Shown piece after piece: positions 6,431-13,361 of a stretch of 13,361 nt of DNA (within the stretch, counting starts at the first letter, position 1; every line of letters starts with the position of its first letter). This DNA comes from Dehalococcoidia bacterium. Its GTDB lineage: Bacteria; Chloroflexota; Dehalococcoidia; GIF9; UBA5629. The stretch lies in assembly GCA_007280145.1 (NCBI GenBank), contig QYPU01000033.1, positions 1-13,361 of the forward strand, written 5' to 3'. Position numbers and translations under genes: made by a program. Under the pieces are notes generated by a model that ran no database searches, was not told the DNA's origin, and saw nothing but the letters and a program-made list of their open reading frames with translations.

Positions 6431-7810
6431 ATGGAAACTGAGTTTCGTCGTCTTCCCTCCGTGGATAGGTTGATGTCTGACGAGCGGATTAATCAGCTCC
6501 GAGAGGTTTATCCGCATAGTTTGGTTGTAGACCTGGTTCGCCAGTGTCTTGAGCAAGACCGTCTCTCCATTACGCTTGGAAATCCGTGTCCTTCTGTTGA
6601 CGAGATAATAGAGTCTGTTTGTTCTCGAGTTGAGGTGTTGGTACACCCAAGTCTTCGACCTGTTATCAATGCCAGCGGGGTAATTCTTCATACCAATTTG
6701 GGTCGTGCACCACTGAGCAAAGAGGCAGCAGCAGCTATGGACATGGTCGCCAGGGGTTACTGTAATCTGGAGTTTGACCTTGATAGCGGGGCTCGAGGCT
6801 CTCGCCATGTTCATATTGAGCAGCTACTGTGCCAATTAGCTGGAGCTGAGGCTGCGCTGGTGGTAAATAACAATGCCTCTGCTGTACTCTTGGCCCTTAC
6901 TGCGTTAGCTAAGAGAAGAGAGGTAATTGTTTCCCGAGGTCAAGCTGTAGAGATTGGCGGTGGCTTCCGTATCCCTGATGTAATGAGACAAAGTGGGGCT
7001 AAATTGGTGGAGGTGGGCACTACTAATTGTACTTATGTTTATGATTATGAGCAAGCGATTAACGAACGTACAGCAGCGCTATTACGTGTCCACGCCAGCA
7101 ATTTTAGAGTGGAAGGTTTTACTCATCAGGTCACTATTGAGGAGATGCTGATGCTTGGAAGTAAGTATGGCCTCCCTGTATTAGATGACTTAGGTAGCGG
7201 TTGTTTCTTAGATACGACCATGTTTGGCCTTGACCTGGAGCCTATGGTGCAAAAAAGCGTTACTCTTGGCGTCGGGTTAACTTCATTTTCCGGGGATAAG
7301 CTTGTAGGTGGCCCGCAAGCGGGGATTATTGTAGGTAAGAAGTTCCTTGTTGATAAGTTGAAAAGGCATGCCTTGGCCCGAGCAGTCCGAATTGACAAAA
7401 TAAGGTTGGCCGGGCTAGCTGCTACGCTGGTTCATTACTTGAGAGGTGAAGTAATAGAGAAAGTCCCCGTATGGCGTATGATAGCTATGCCGCTGGGTGA
7501 AATTGAAAGGCGAGCCGAAACTTGGGCACAGGCTCTTGAGGGCTTGGCTAGTGTGATTGAAGGAGAGACTATGGTTGGAGGCGGCAGTTTACCTGGAAAT
7601 GCACTCCCCACAAGACTTGTTGCTATTAAAGAAAAAGGTAAGGGGAGAAACGTGGCCCATTTATTAGCTAAAAGGTTAAGGTTTCAGGTTCCACCGGTTA
7701 TTGGACGTATTAGTGGCAATGTTCTGCTTCTAGATCCGAGGTGTGTTTTACCTGAAGATGATAACATCGTAATCCAGACGCTCAGGAATGCAGTAGCCAG
7801 TCTGGGATAG
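6431..7810 (+). CDS. selA: L-seryl-tRNA(Sec) selenium transferase (SelA)
   Basis: This PLP enzyme converts Ser-tRNA(Sec) to Sec-tRNA(Sec) using selenophosphate; characterised bacterial SelA is a decamer. From ATG 6431 the protein is 459 residues, close to the usual 460 or so. The N-terminal domain begins with RRLPSVDRLM, the typical SelA opening. The core has INASGVILHTNLGRAPLS (80-96) and the PLP lysine motif SFSGDKLVGGPQAG with Lys290, matching Lys295 of E. coli. The frame stays open upstream to a TTG at 6347, but that extension overlaps the candidate promoter and has no SelA similarity, so I rejected it. No clear Shine-Dalgarno sequence precedes 6431. selB follows 96 bases later on the same strand. 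Confidence 0.95.
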   Translation: METEFRRLPSVDRLMSDERINQLREVYPHSLVVDLVRQCLEQDRLSITLGNPCPSVDEIIESVCSRVEVLVHPSLRPVINASGVILHTNLGRAPLSKEAAAAMDMVARGYCNLEFDLDSGARGSRHVHIEQLLCQLAGAEAALVVNNNASAVLLALTALAKRREVIVSRGQAVEIGGGFRIPDVMRQSGAKLVEVGTTNCTYVYDYEQAINERTAALLRVHASNFRVEGFTHQVTIEEMLMLGSKYGLPVLDDLGSGCFLDTTMFGLDLEPMVQKSVTLGVGLTSFSGDKLVGGPQAGIIVGKKFLVDKLKRHALARAVRIDKIRLAGLAATLVHYLRGEVIEKVPVWRMIAMPLGEIERRAETWAQALEGLASVIEGETMVGGGSLPGNALPTRLVAIKEKGKGRNVAHLLAKRLRFQVPPVIGRISGNVLLLDPRCVLPEDDNIVIQTLRNAVASLG

Positions 7811-7862
7811 TTTTAATGCTGGTTGCCTTTCTATTTTCGCTATGAACTTTATGATGAAGGCA

Positions 7863-7891
7863 TTCATATAGCTGTTTCGGGTGAGTATATT
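7863..7891 (+). promoter_or_regulatory. Possible internal promoter before selB
   Basis: TTCATA (7863-7868) and TATATT (7886-7891) are 17 bases apart, inside the selA-selB gap. The -10 is good and the -35 matches four of six positions. The predicted start is about ten bases before the selB ATG. Such matches arise by chance in AT-rich gaps, and selB may simply be read from the selA promoter. Confidence 0.28.
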
Positions 7892-7906
7892 GGAGAAGTA
7901 AATAGG

Positions 7907-9754
7907 ATGTTTGTGGTAGGCACTGCTGGCCATATAGACCATGGCAAATCAGTTTTGGTGCATGCATTGACGGGAATAGACCCTGACCGGCTTCGTGAGG
8001 AAAAAGAGCGTGGCATGACTATCGACCTTGGTTTTGCCTGGCTAAAGTTGCCCAGTGGACGTGAAGTTGGGGTTGTTGATGTTCCCGGGCATGAGCGTTT
8101 TATTAAGAATATGCTGGCTGGGGTAGGCGGAATTGACCTGGCTTTGCTTATTATTGCTGCTGACGAGGGGATAATGCCTCAGACCAGAGAGCATTTAGCT
8201 ATACTTGACTTGCTTGGAATACGAAGAGGGATTGTGGTTATCACGAAGACGGATATGGTGGATGAGGAATTGGTGGGCTTGGTCAAACTGGAGACGGAGG
8301 AGCTAATAAAGTCGACCATTCTATCTGATGCTCCCATCATTTCTGTATCGGCAGTGACTGGGGAAGGATTGCCTGGTTTGGTTTCCGCTATCGACCAGAT
8401 TTTAATGTCTGCTGAGCCAAGAAAGGATATTGGCAGACCCAGGCTTCTAATAGACCGTGCTTTTACTATAGCTGGTTCTGGTACTGTGGTTACCGGAACG
8501 TTGCTCGATGGCTCGCTATCAGCAGGACAAGATGTAGAAATAGTTCCACCAGGTCTGAAGGCTAGGCTGCGGGGATTACAAACCCATAAGGCCCGCATTG
8601 ATACTGCCAGTCCGGGCAGCCGGGTGGCAGCTAACTTAGTGGGAGTCACTACCTCTCAATTGGAGCGTGGTAATGTACTTACCCGGCCGGGGTGGTTAAT
8701 ACCTACAACGAGGATAGATGCGAGGCTTCGTATGCTCGCGGACGTGAAGCATCCGCTGCGTCATGGCACCATGGTTAGCTTCTTTGTTGGTGCTGCTGAA
8801 GTTATGGCTAAAGTCCATCTGTTAGAAAAGGAGGAACTCAATCCCGGAGATATTGCCTGGGCTCAGTTTGCCCTGGCTAGGCCAGTGGCTGCAGTTAAGG
8901 GTGACCATTTCATTATTCGTTCGCCAATGGATACGTTGGGCGGCGGCAACATTGTCAGTTCTCATGCCCCACGACATAGGCGATTCCGGCCGGATATTAT
9001 TCAGGGGCTGGAGGCCCAGGGAGAGGGCACGGTAGAAGAGTGCATAATTGCTACGTTAGAAATGAGTCAGCCACTGGAGCTGGAGTTCCTCCTGGTCCAG
9101 TGTAATCTATCTGCTGATGAGGCCAGCAGGGGGCTGGATAAACTTGTTCAACAAAAGAAGGTGGTGGTGGGAGGGTATGGGGGTAGCCGTCTTCTTTTCA
9201 CTAGTTCTGGCTGGGGACGCTTGGCTGAGAAAGCAAAGGCTGTAGTGGGAGACTATCATCGAAGATTCCCCACCAGGTCTGGTATGCCCAAAGGAGAACT
9301 GAGTAGCAGGTTGAGGCTGGCACCACATTCCGCAGCCTTAAGAAAACTTTTTGATGATGGTATCTTGGCCGAAGAAGGAGCGGTGGTTCGTCTTCCTTCT
9401 TATCAAATTCGACTTACTAAAGACCAGCAGGCAAAAATTGATACCTTTCTTTGTGCTCTGAATCAAAATCCCTATTCTCCATCTGATGAGGTGATGCTTG
9501 AACCTGACCTGCTCAATTTGCTCATTGGGCAGCACAAAGTAGTGAAGGTAGGGGATGGAGTGGTCTTTTCCTCGTCTGCCTATAGTGAAATGGTAGATAA
9601 AGTTGTTGCCTGTGCGAGAACACAGGGGAGCGTGACCCTTGCTGAGGTGCGGGACATGTTGGGAACCAGCCGAAAGTATGCCAAGGCACTTCTTGAATAT
9701 ATGGATGAGAAGAAACTCACGCGCCGTGTCGGTGATAAGCGAGTCCTCAGGTGA
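7907..9754 (+). CDS. selB: Selenocysteine-specific elongation factor (SelB)
   Basis: SelB is the GTPase that carries Sec-tRNA(Sec) to the ribosome at UGA codons marked by a SECIS hairpin. From ATG 7907 it has 615 residues, nearly the length of E. coli SelB. GTPase motifs are G1 GHIDHGKS (8-15), the switch segment RGMTIDLGF with Thr39, G3 DVPGHE (58-63) and G4 TKTD (113-116), the TKxD form also seen in E. coli SelB. EF-Tu-like domains II and III follow, then a C-terminal region of about 240 residues predicted to form the four winged-helix domains that bind SECIS RNA, ending in a typical segment with VTLAEVRDMLGTSRKYAKALLEY. The frame is open upstream to TTG 7823, but family alignment favours 7907; GGAG at 7892-7895 is 11 bases upstream. 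It ends in TGA, the codon its own system recodes, with an in-frame TAG two codons later. Confidence 0.95.
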   Translation: MFVVGTAGHIDHGKSVLVHALTGIDPDRLREEKERGMTIDLGFAWLKLPSGREVGVVDVPGHERFIKNMLAGVGGIDLALLIIAADEGIMPQTREHLAILDLLGIRRGIVVITKTDMVDEELVGLVKLETEELIKSTILSDAPIISVSAVTGEGLPGLVSAIDQILMSAEPRKDIGRPRLLIDRAFTIAGSGTVVTGTLLDGSLSAGQDVEIVPPGLKARLRGLQTHKARIDTASPGSRVAANLVGVTTSQLERGNVLTRPGWLIPTTRIDARLRMLADVKHPLRHGTMVSFFVGAAEVMAKVHLLEKEELNPGDIAWAQFALARPVAAVKGDHFIIRSPMDTLGGGNIVSSHAPRHRRFRPDIIQGLEAQGEGTVEECIIATLEMSQPLELEFLLVQCNLSADEASRGLDKLVQQKKVVVGGYGGSRLLFTSSGWGRLAEKAKAVVGDYHRRFPTRSGMPKGELSSRLRLAPHSAALRKLFDDGILAEEGAVVRLPSYQIRLTKDQQAKIDTFLCALNQNPYSPSDEVMLEPDLLNLLIGQHKVVKVGDGVVFSSSAYSEMVDKVVACARTQGSVTLAEVRDMLGTSRKYAKALLEYMDEKKLTRRVGDKRVLR

Positions 9755-9771
9755 CTAATCTAGTTTTAAAG

Positions 9772-9868
9772 TGGCGGGAGCGTATGGGAGTCGAACCCAC
9801 CGAAGGCACTCTTAATGCCTCCCGACGGATTTGAAGTCCGCGAAGCCCACCGGGACCTAAACGCCCCC
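9772..9868 (-). tRNA. selC: tRNA-Sec (anticodon TCA)
   Basis: This is a 97-base selenocysteine tRNA with encoded CCA (9774-9772). On the minus strand from 9868 I can fold an 8-bp acceptor stem (GGGGGCGT with ACGCTCCC, one G-U pair), a 6-bp D stem with a 4-base CGGT loop, and an anticodon stem GCGGA/TCCGT with loop CTTCAAA, so the anticodon is TCA (9834-9832). A long variable arm has a 7-bp stem (GGAGGCA with TGCCTTC), and the T arm has 5 bp with loop TTCGACT. The 8+5 acceptor/T arrangement, 6-bp D stem and long variable arm are hallmarks of bacterial tRNA-Sec. It converges with selB, leaving only 17 bases between the two 3' ends. Confidence 0.97.
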
Positions 9869-9925
9869 TCGTTTGTATCTTAGCTTGTGCCAAAAATAAC
9901 ATGCAAGTATGCGCCGATAGTTCTC

Positions 9926-9954
9926 ATTATAGACGTGTGATTTGCCTGTTGCAA
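9926..9954 (-). promoter_or_regulatory. Strong promoter for tRNA-Sec
   Basis: On the minus strand, TTGCAA (9954-9949) is followed after exactly 17 bases by a perfect TATAAT (9931-9926). The predicted start lies about 50 bases before the mature tRNA 5' end at 9868, giving a short leader for RNase P to remove. It is the best minus-strand promoter match I noticed in the window. Confidence 0.65.
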
Positions 9955-10062
9955 TAGTGATTATGAGGTATCCCAAATGTAGCTATGAATCAGTCGGTGT
10001 TTTTATTTAGGGGTAAGAAGCACAAGGTGGTGAGTGAGTACAATTCCTTGTAAAGCACCTAA

Positions 10063-10091
10063 TTTCTGGAGTATTATTGGGAGCGTATAAT
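10063..10091 (+). promoter_or_regulatory. Candidate promoter for the DUF169 gene
   Basis: A perfect -10 TATAAT (10086-10091) lies 24 bases before the start codon. The -35 at the right distance is weak (TTTCTG, 10063-10068). A strong ribosome binding site AAGGAGG (10101-10107) follows, 7 bases before GTG 10115. Confidence 0.42.
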
Positions 10092-10114
10092 AGCTGCACT
10101 AAGGAGGTAATCCA

Positions 10115-10894
10115 GTGGTGGAACTACAAAAAGTTAACGAAGCCTTAAACAACTACATTCGCCCTCAGACCTTTCCAGTAGCTGTTAAAATGGTTAGTTC
10201 AGCGAGCGAAATTCCGGAAAAAGCCAGGATGCCAAAACGAGATTTAGGGTTGACTATGCCGGTATGCCAGGGTATAGCTTTAGCTCGGCGTTTGGGCTGG
10301 CTTATGGCAATGGGCGAGGAGGATATGCTTTGCCCGCTTGGTACGCTCACGTTAGGTCTGGTTCCGGCGAAAAAGAAATTTCTGGATGGCAGCTTTAATG
10401 TACCTTTTTGGGTGGAAAGTCAGGAAGTAAGGGCCAAAATGAACCAAAGCCTGCCGCGGCTTGAGTACGGAAGACATAGTCACGTTGTACTAGCACCTCT
10501 TCATCGAGCTGGTTTTGAGCCCCAGGTCATCATAGTCTATGGTAATCCAGCCCAAATATCGAGATTAATACAGAGTGCTGTGTCTGCGACCGGCGAGCCT
10601 GTCGTTTCCAGCAGCGGGGGCGGTTTTGCCTGCGGCGCAGAGATTACCGTACCGATACTCACAGACCAGTGCCAGTTCACTGTCGTTGGTGGCGGTGACC
10701 GAGCGATTGCCCAAACACAGGACCATGAAGTGGCCTTCTCTGTACCGGCAAGCAAGGTGGAGGCAGTGGTAAGAGGGCTTGAAGACACCCATAAGGCCGG
10801 GTTGAGGTACCCGACGACTTCCTTCCTTATGTATCAGGCACAATTTCCACCTGCCTTTGGTGAGCTTATGGACTACTTGCGACAGAGTGACTAG
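10115..10894 (+). CDS. DUF169 family protein of unknown function
   Basis: This is a 259-residue protein that I recognise as DUF169 (COG2043), a family found often in anaerobes and archaea and without an established role. Recognisable parts are PVAVKMV near residue 21, CQGIALAR (51-58), MLCPLGTLTLG (71-81), a Gly-rich SSSGGGFACGAEI segment (165-177) and VVGGGDR (190-196). Four cysteines (51, 73, 173, 186) sit in these conserved-looking motifs and could bind a metal or Fe-S cluster; that is inference. No signal peptide or membrane segment is visible, so it is probably cytoplasmic. The start is GTG 10115 behind AAGGAGG; a second GTG at 10118 is equally possible. It has its own promoter signals and lies between the Sec cassette and the arginine genes, with no clear functional link to either. 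Confidence 0.85.
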   Translation: MVELQKVNEALNNYIRPQTFPVAVKMVSSASEIPEKARMPKRDLGLTMPVCQGIALARRLGWLMAMGEEDMLCPLGTLTLGLVPAKKKFLDGSFNVPFWVESQEVRAKMNQSLPRLEYGRHSHVVLAPLHRAGFEPQVIIVYGNPAQISRLIQSAVSATGEPVVSSSGGGFACGAEITVPILTDQCQFTVVGGGDRAIAQTQDHEVAFSVPASKVEAVVRGLEDTHKAGLRYPTTSFLMYQAQFPPAFGELMDYLRQSD

Positions 10895-10896
10895 GC

Positions 10897-10926
10897 TAGA
10901 ACTAGCAGACAAAAAAGTGCTATAGT
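10897..10926 (+). promoter_or_regulatory. Weak candidate promoter for argJBD
   Basis: TATAGT (10921-10926) is a good -10 sequence, with a poor -35 (TAGAAC, 10897-10902, 18-base spacer). It lies 10 bases before ATG 10937, so any transcript from it would have a leader of only a few bases. Co-transcription with the DUF169 gene is the alternative. Confidence 0.25.
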
Positions 10927-10936
10927 TTTGCCACTT

Positions 10937-12142
10937 ATGGATTCTGGAGTTAAGGTCATTGCTTCAGGTACTGTTACCTCTCCTCAAGGCTTTCTAGCCG
11001 GGGCAGTTCAATCTGGTATAAAGAATAAAAGGGAACTCGATTTAGCTGTCCTCTATTCTGAGGAGCCTTGTGTGGCTGCTGGTGCCTTTACTACGAATGC
11101 AATTAAAGCAGCTTCAATAGTTCTTTCGCGGAGACATCTGCAAAACAGGAATGCTCAGGCAATCGTGGTGAATTCAGGCTGTGCCAATGTTTGCACTGGC
11201 GATTCAGGCATGGCTGATGCTGAGGAGATGGCGAGCCTGGTAGCCGGGAAGCTAGGGATATCGCCGGGGGATACCCTGGTTGCCAGTACCGGTGTGATTG
11301 GGGTATCGTTGCCTATGGAGCGGATTCGTGATGGTATCCGTAAGATTACTCTTACCAGGGAGGGAGGGCACGAGCTAGCCAGGGCGATGCTGACTACCGA
11401 TACTTTTGCCAAAGAGATAGCTGTATTTGTTGAAGCCAAGCCAAGTGGATTTACCATTGGTGGAGTGGCTAAGGGGGCAGGGATGATTCACCCGGATATG
11501 GCTACAATGCTTTGTTTCCTGACTACTGATGCGGCTGTAGATGCTGATTTTCTGCAAGTGGCATTGCAAAGAGCGGTGGATGCTTCTTTCAATATGGTTA
11601 CTGTTGATGGCGATACCAGTCCCAGCGACACGGTGGTGCTTCTGGCTAATGGCCTGGCTCAGACTGAAACCATAAATGACCGCAATGGCGAAGCTTTCCG
11701 GGAGGCTTTAGACGAGGCTTGCCTTTACTTGGCTAAATGTGTCGTCCGAGACGGCGAGGGTGCCACTAAACTCATAGAGGTTGCTGTAGAAGGTGCTCTT
11801 ACTGAAGCTGAAGCCCGTTTGGCAGCTCGTACCATAGCCGGCTCTCCGCTGGTTAAGGCAGCTATACATGGTAATGACCCTAACTGGGGGCGTATTGTGG
11901 CAGCGCTTGGTCGTAGTGGGGCGGAAGTAGCTGAGACGAAATTAAATGTGTATTTGAATAATGTTTGTGTTATGAAGCAGGGCTGTCCAGTGCCTTTTGA
12001 CAAACAGAAGGTAAGTGCTAGTTTAGGCGATAAGGAAGTGTTTCTGAGGCTGACTCTTAATCTTGGTACAGGTAGGGCTACTGCTTGGGGATGCGACCTA
12101 TCTGAAGAATATGTTACCATTAATAGCGATTATACAACATAG
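10937..12142 (+). CDS. argJ: Bifunctional glutamate N-acetyltransferase / ornithine acetyltransferase (ArgJ)
   Basis: ArgJ moves the acetyl group from N-acetylornithine to glutamate, giving ornithine and N-acetylglutamate (the arginine acetyl cycle); some members also use acetyl-CoA. From ATG 10937 it is 401 residues, the normal size. Motifs include the N-terminal TSPQGFLAGAVQSGIK, VVNSGCANVCTG (77-88), and the self-cleavage site KGAGMIHPDMATML, where Thr190 should become the N-terminal nucleophile of the beta chain. HGNDPNWGR and the C-terminal YVTINSDYTT are also characteristic. Whether it is bifunctional or monofunctional cannot be told from sequence; no separate argA is in the window. The frame is open to a TTG at 10928, but the ATG fits the family better. 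No clear ribosome binding site precedes it. argB begins 25 bases after its stop. Confidence 0.95.
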   Translation: MDSGVKVIASGTVTSPQGFLAGAVQSGIKNKRELDLAVLYSEEPCVAAGAFTTNAIKAASIVLSRRHLQNRNAQAIVVNSGCANVCTGDSGMADAEEMASLVAGKLGISPGDTLVASTGVIGVSLPMERIRDGIRKITLTREGGHELARAMLTTDTFAKEIAVFVEAKPSGFTIGGVAKGAGMIHPDMATMLCFLTTDAAVDADFLQVALQRAVDASFNMVTVDGDTSPSDTVVLLANGLAQTETINDRNGEAFREALDEACLYLAKCVVRDGEGATKLIEVAVEGALTEAEARLAARTIAGSPLVKAAIHGNDPNWGRIVAALGRSGAEVAETKLNVYLNNVCVMKQGCPVPFDKQKVSASLGDKEVFLRLTLNLGTGRATAWGCDLSEEYVTINSDYTT

Positions 12143-12167
12143 TCATTGATGAGAAGCATGATAACGA

Positions 12168-12944
12168 ATGAAGACCCTGGTTATTAAAATTGGTGGCAGC
12201 ACTTTGGGCAAGAATGATACTACTATTGAGGATTTGGTCATGCTCCAGAAAGGGGGCATGCCGATGGTGGTAATCCATGGCGGTGGTCAAGCAGTGTCTG
12301 ATTGGCTCGTTCGGTTAGGTATCTCTACGGGCTTCGTCCGGGGGTTAAGGATTACTGATTTAGAAACATTGAGGGTAGTTACAGCAGTCCTTGCTGGCTT
12401 GGTCAATAAGGAGTTGGTATCGGCCATCTGGCGCTTGGGTGGGAGAACTGTAGGCTTAAGCGGTGCTGATGGTAGCTTAATTTGGGCGAGTAACAAAACG
12501 CCTGAATTGGGATACACCGGAGAAGAATTAGAGGTTGATATTGCTTTATTGGAGATATTACTAGAGGCGGGCTACATCCCAGTGATAGCGCCGGTAAGCC
12601 TTGGCTCGTTAGAGAAGTCAGGTGAGGATACGAATTTGCTTAACGTTAATGGTGATACTGCTGCCGGTGAAATTGCCGCAGCTTTGAGCGCTGAAAAACT
12701 TATTTTTCTTACTGATGTCCCAGGCTTGTATGATAGTTCTAAGAGGCTGCTTTATAGGCTAAGCCCTGATGAGGCCCGAAATTTGATAGCCTCCGGGGTA
12801 GCTTCAGGTGGTATGGAGGCTAAGATTGAAGCTTGCCTCAGGGCCTTGACCGCAGTATCAGTGACTCGGATTATCGATGGCAGGGTATCTCATGCCTTGC
12901 TCAATGAGATTGAGGGTAGGGGAGGTGGAACAACAATTGGTTAG
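12168..12944 (+). CDS. argB: Acetylglutamate kinase (ArgB)
   Basis: ArgB phosphorylates N-acetylglutamate in the second step of arginine synthesis. The 258-residue protein belongs to the amino-acid kinase fold. Motifs are KIGGS with Lys7 (7-11), VIHGGGQ (35-41), FVRGLRITD with Arg61 in the acetylglutamate pocket (56-64), NVNGDTAAGEIA (159-170) and GGMEAKIEA with Lys219 near the ATP site. The protein starts straight into the first beta strand, so it lacks the N-terminal helix that arginine-inhibited hexameric enzymes use; a short, E. coli-like form is suggested. It is the middle gene of argJ-argB-argD. The ribosome binding site is weak. Confidence 0.93.
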   Translation: MKTLVIKIGGSTLGKNDTTIEDLVMLQKGGMPMVVIHGGGQAVSDWLVRLGISTGFVRGLRITDLETLRVVTAVLAGLVNKELVSAIWRLGGRTVGLSGADGSLIWASNKTPELGYTGEELEVDIALLEILLEAGYIPVIAPVSLGSLEKSGEDTNLLNVNGDTAAGEIAAALSAEKLIFLTDVPGLYDSSKRLLYRLSPDEARNLIASGVASGGMEAKIEACLRALTAVSVTRIIDGRVSHALLNEIEGRGGGTTIG

Positions 12945-12948
12945 CAGG

Positions 12949-13361
12949 ATGGAGAAATGGCAGGAACTTGAACAGAGGCTGTACATGCAGATATTCAAGC
13001 GCTTGCCAGTAACCCTCGTCCGCGGCCAAGGAGCTCGGGTCTGGGATTCTGGCGGTAAAGAATACCTTGATTTTGTTGGTGGCTGGGCGGTTAACAGTTT
13101 GGGACACTGTCATCCGGCAGTAGTCGAGGCATTGAAAGAACAGGCTCAGACTCTGATTCAGGCATCGAACCAATTTTATACTATTCCGCAAATACAATTA
13201 GCTGAACTGTTAATCGATAAAAGCTGCCTTGACAGGGTCTTCTTTTGCAATAGTGGCGCTGAGGCTAATGAGGGAGCAATAAAGTTAGCTCGTAGATATG
13301 GCAAGCTTCGTCTTGGTGGCGCTCATGAGATTATCACTACCCACAACTCTTTTCATGGGCG
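12949..13361 (+). CDS. argD: Acetylornithine aminotransferase (ArgD), 5' part only
   Basis: This is a class III PLP aminotransferase that makes N-acetylornithine from the semialdehyde. Only 137 residues are in the window and the gene runs off the end. Visible parts are VTLVRGQGARVWD (21-33), YLDFVGGWAVNSLGHCHP (39-56) and the PLP phosphate-binding NSGAEANEGAIKLAR (101-115), with SFHG (134-137) at the break. The catalytic lysine lies beyond the window. I chose ATG 12949 by N-terminal length compared with relatives. An alternative in-frame GTG at 12925, overlapping the end of argB, has a better ribosome binding site (GAGGG, 12912-12916, 8 bases upstream) and would add eight residues. Other class III aminotransferases are possible in principle, but the argJ-argB context supports ArgD. 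Confidence 0.92.
   Translation, partial: MEKWQELEQRLYMQIFKRLPVTLVRGQGARVWDSGGKEYLDFVGGWAVNSLGHCHPAVVEALKEQAQTLIQASNQFYTIPQIQLAELLIDKSCLDRVFFCNSGAEANEGAIKLARRYGKLRLGGAHEIITTHNSFHG

Noticed and set aside
6411..6431. Small inverted repeat TAGTA...TACTA overlapping the selA promoter as a possible operator
   Set aside because: Five-base arms with an 11-base spacer are expected by chance, and no second copy was seen near selD or the tRNA gene.
6383..6814. 143-residue minus-strand ORF over the selA start
   Set aside because: Antisense to conserved SelA codons and to the selA promoter, with no recognisable domain or start signal.
7823..7906. N-terminal extension of SelB from TTG 7823
   Set aside because: SelB proteins begin just before the GTAGHIDHGKS loop. 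The extra 28 residues have no family match and there is no ribosome binding site.
8179..8649. 156-residue minus-strand ORF inside selB
   Set aside because: It lies wholly antisense to a certain gene, with low-complexity Ser/Pro/Thr-rich translation and no ribosome binding site; a shadow frame.

Overview
The window looks like a chromosomal segment of an anaerobic bacterium of moderate GC. The style of ArgD, MiaB and the promoters suggests a Chloroflexota (Dehalococcoidia-like) lineage. That placement is inference from remembered family sequences; no search was run. I see no mobile element, CRISPR array or rRNA. Every complete gene except selB ends in TAA or TAG.

Layout. Positions 1-380 are non-coding and hold a REP-like palindrome, a probable intrinsic terminator of an off-window gene, and a good promoter and ribosome binding site for the next gene. 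381-2060 (+) encodes a secreted lipoprotein of about twelve NHL/SMP-30-like repeats, probably two six-bladed beta-propellers. A minus-strand run follows, in transcription order selD (6232-5174), miaB (5114-3813) and nadB (3807-2257). selA (6431-7810) and selB (7907-9754) run divergently on the plus strand. The selenocysteine tRNA gene (9772-9868, minus) faces selB. A DUF169 gene (10115-10894) comes next, then an arginine cluster argJ-argB-argD, with argD cut by the window end.

The centrepiece is a complete bacterial selenocysteine (Sec) system within about 4.7 kb. SelD makes selenophosphate, SelA converts Ser-tRNA(Sec) to Sec-tRNA(Sec), SelB delivers it to recoded UGA codons, and tRNA-Sec (anticodon TCA) is the adaptor. 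SelD is itself a selenoprotein: the codon at the catalytic cysteine position is an in-frame TGA (6181-6179), followed by a compact hairpin that fits a bacterial SECIS element. Standard ORF calling therefore truncates SelD to begin at 6109. The correct protein starts at 6232, behind a good ribosome binding site, and is 352 residues long. selD expression thus depends on the machinery it feeds, and miaB and nadB lie downstream of the recoded codon.

The arginine cluster encodes the acetyl-recycling enzyme ArgJ, a short acetylglutamate kinase without the N-terminal helix typical of arginine-inhibited forms, and acetylornithine aminotransferase. DUF169 has no assigned function.
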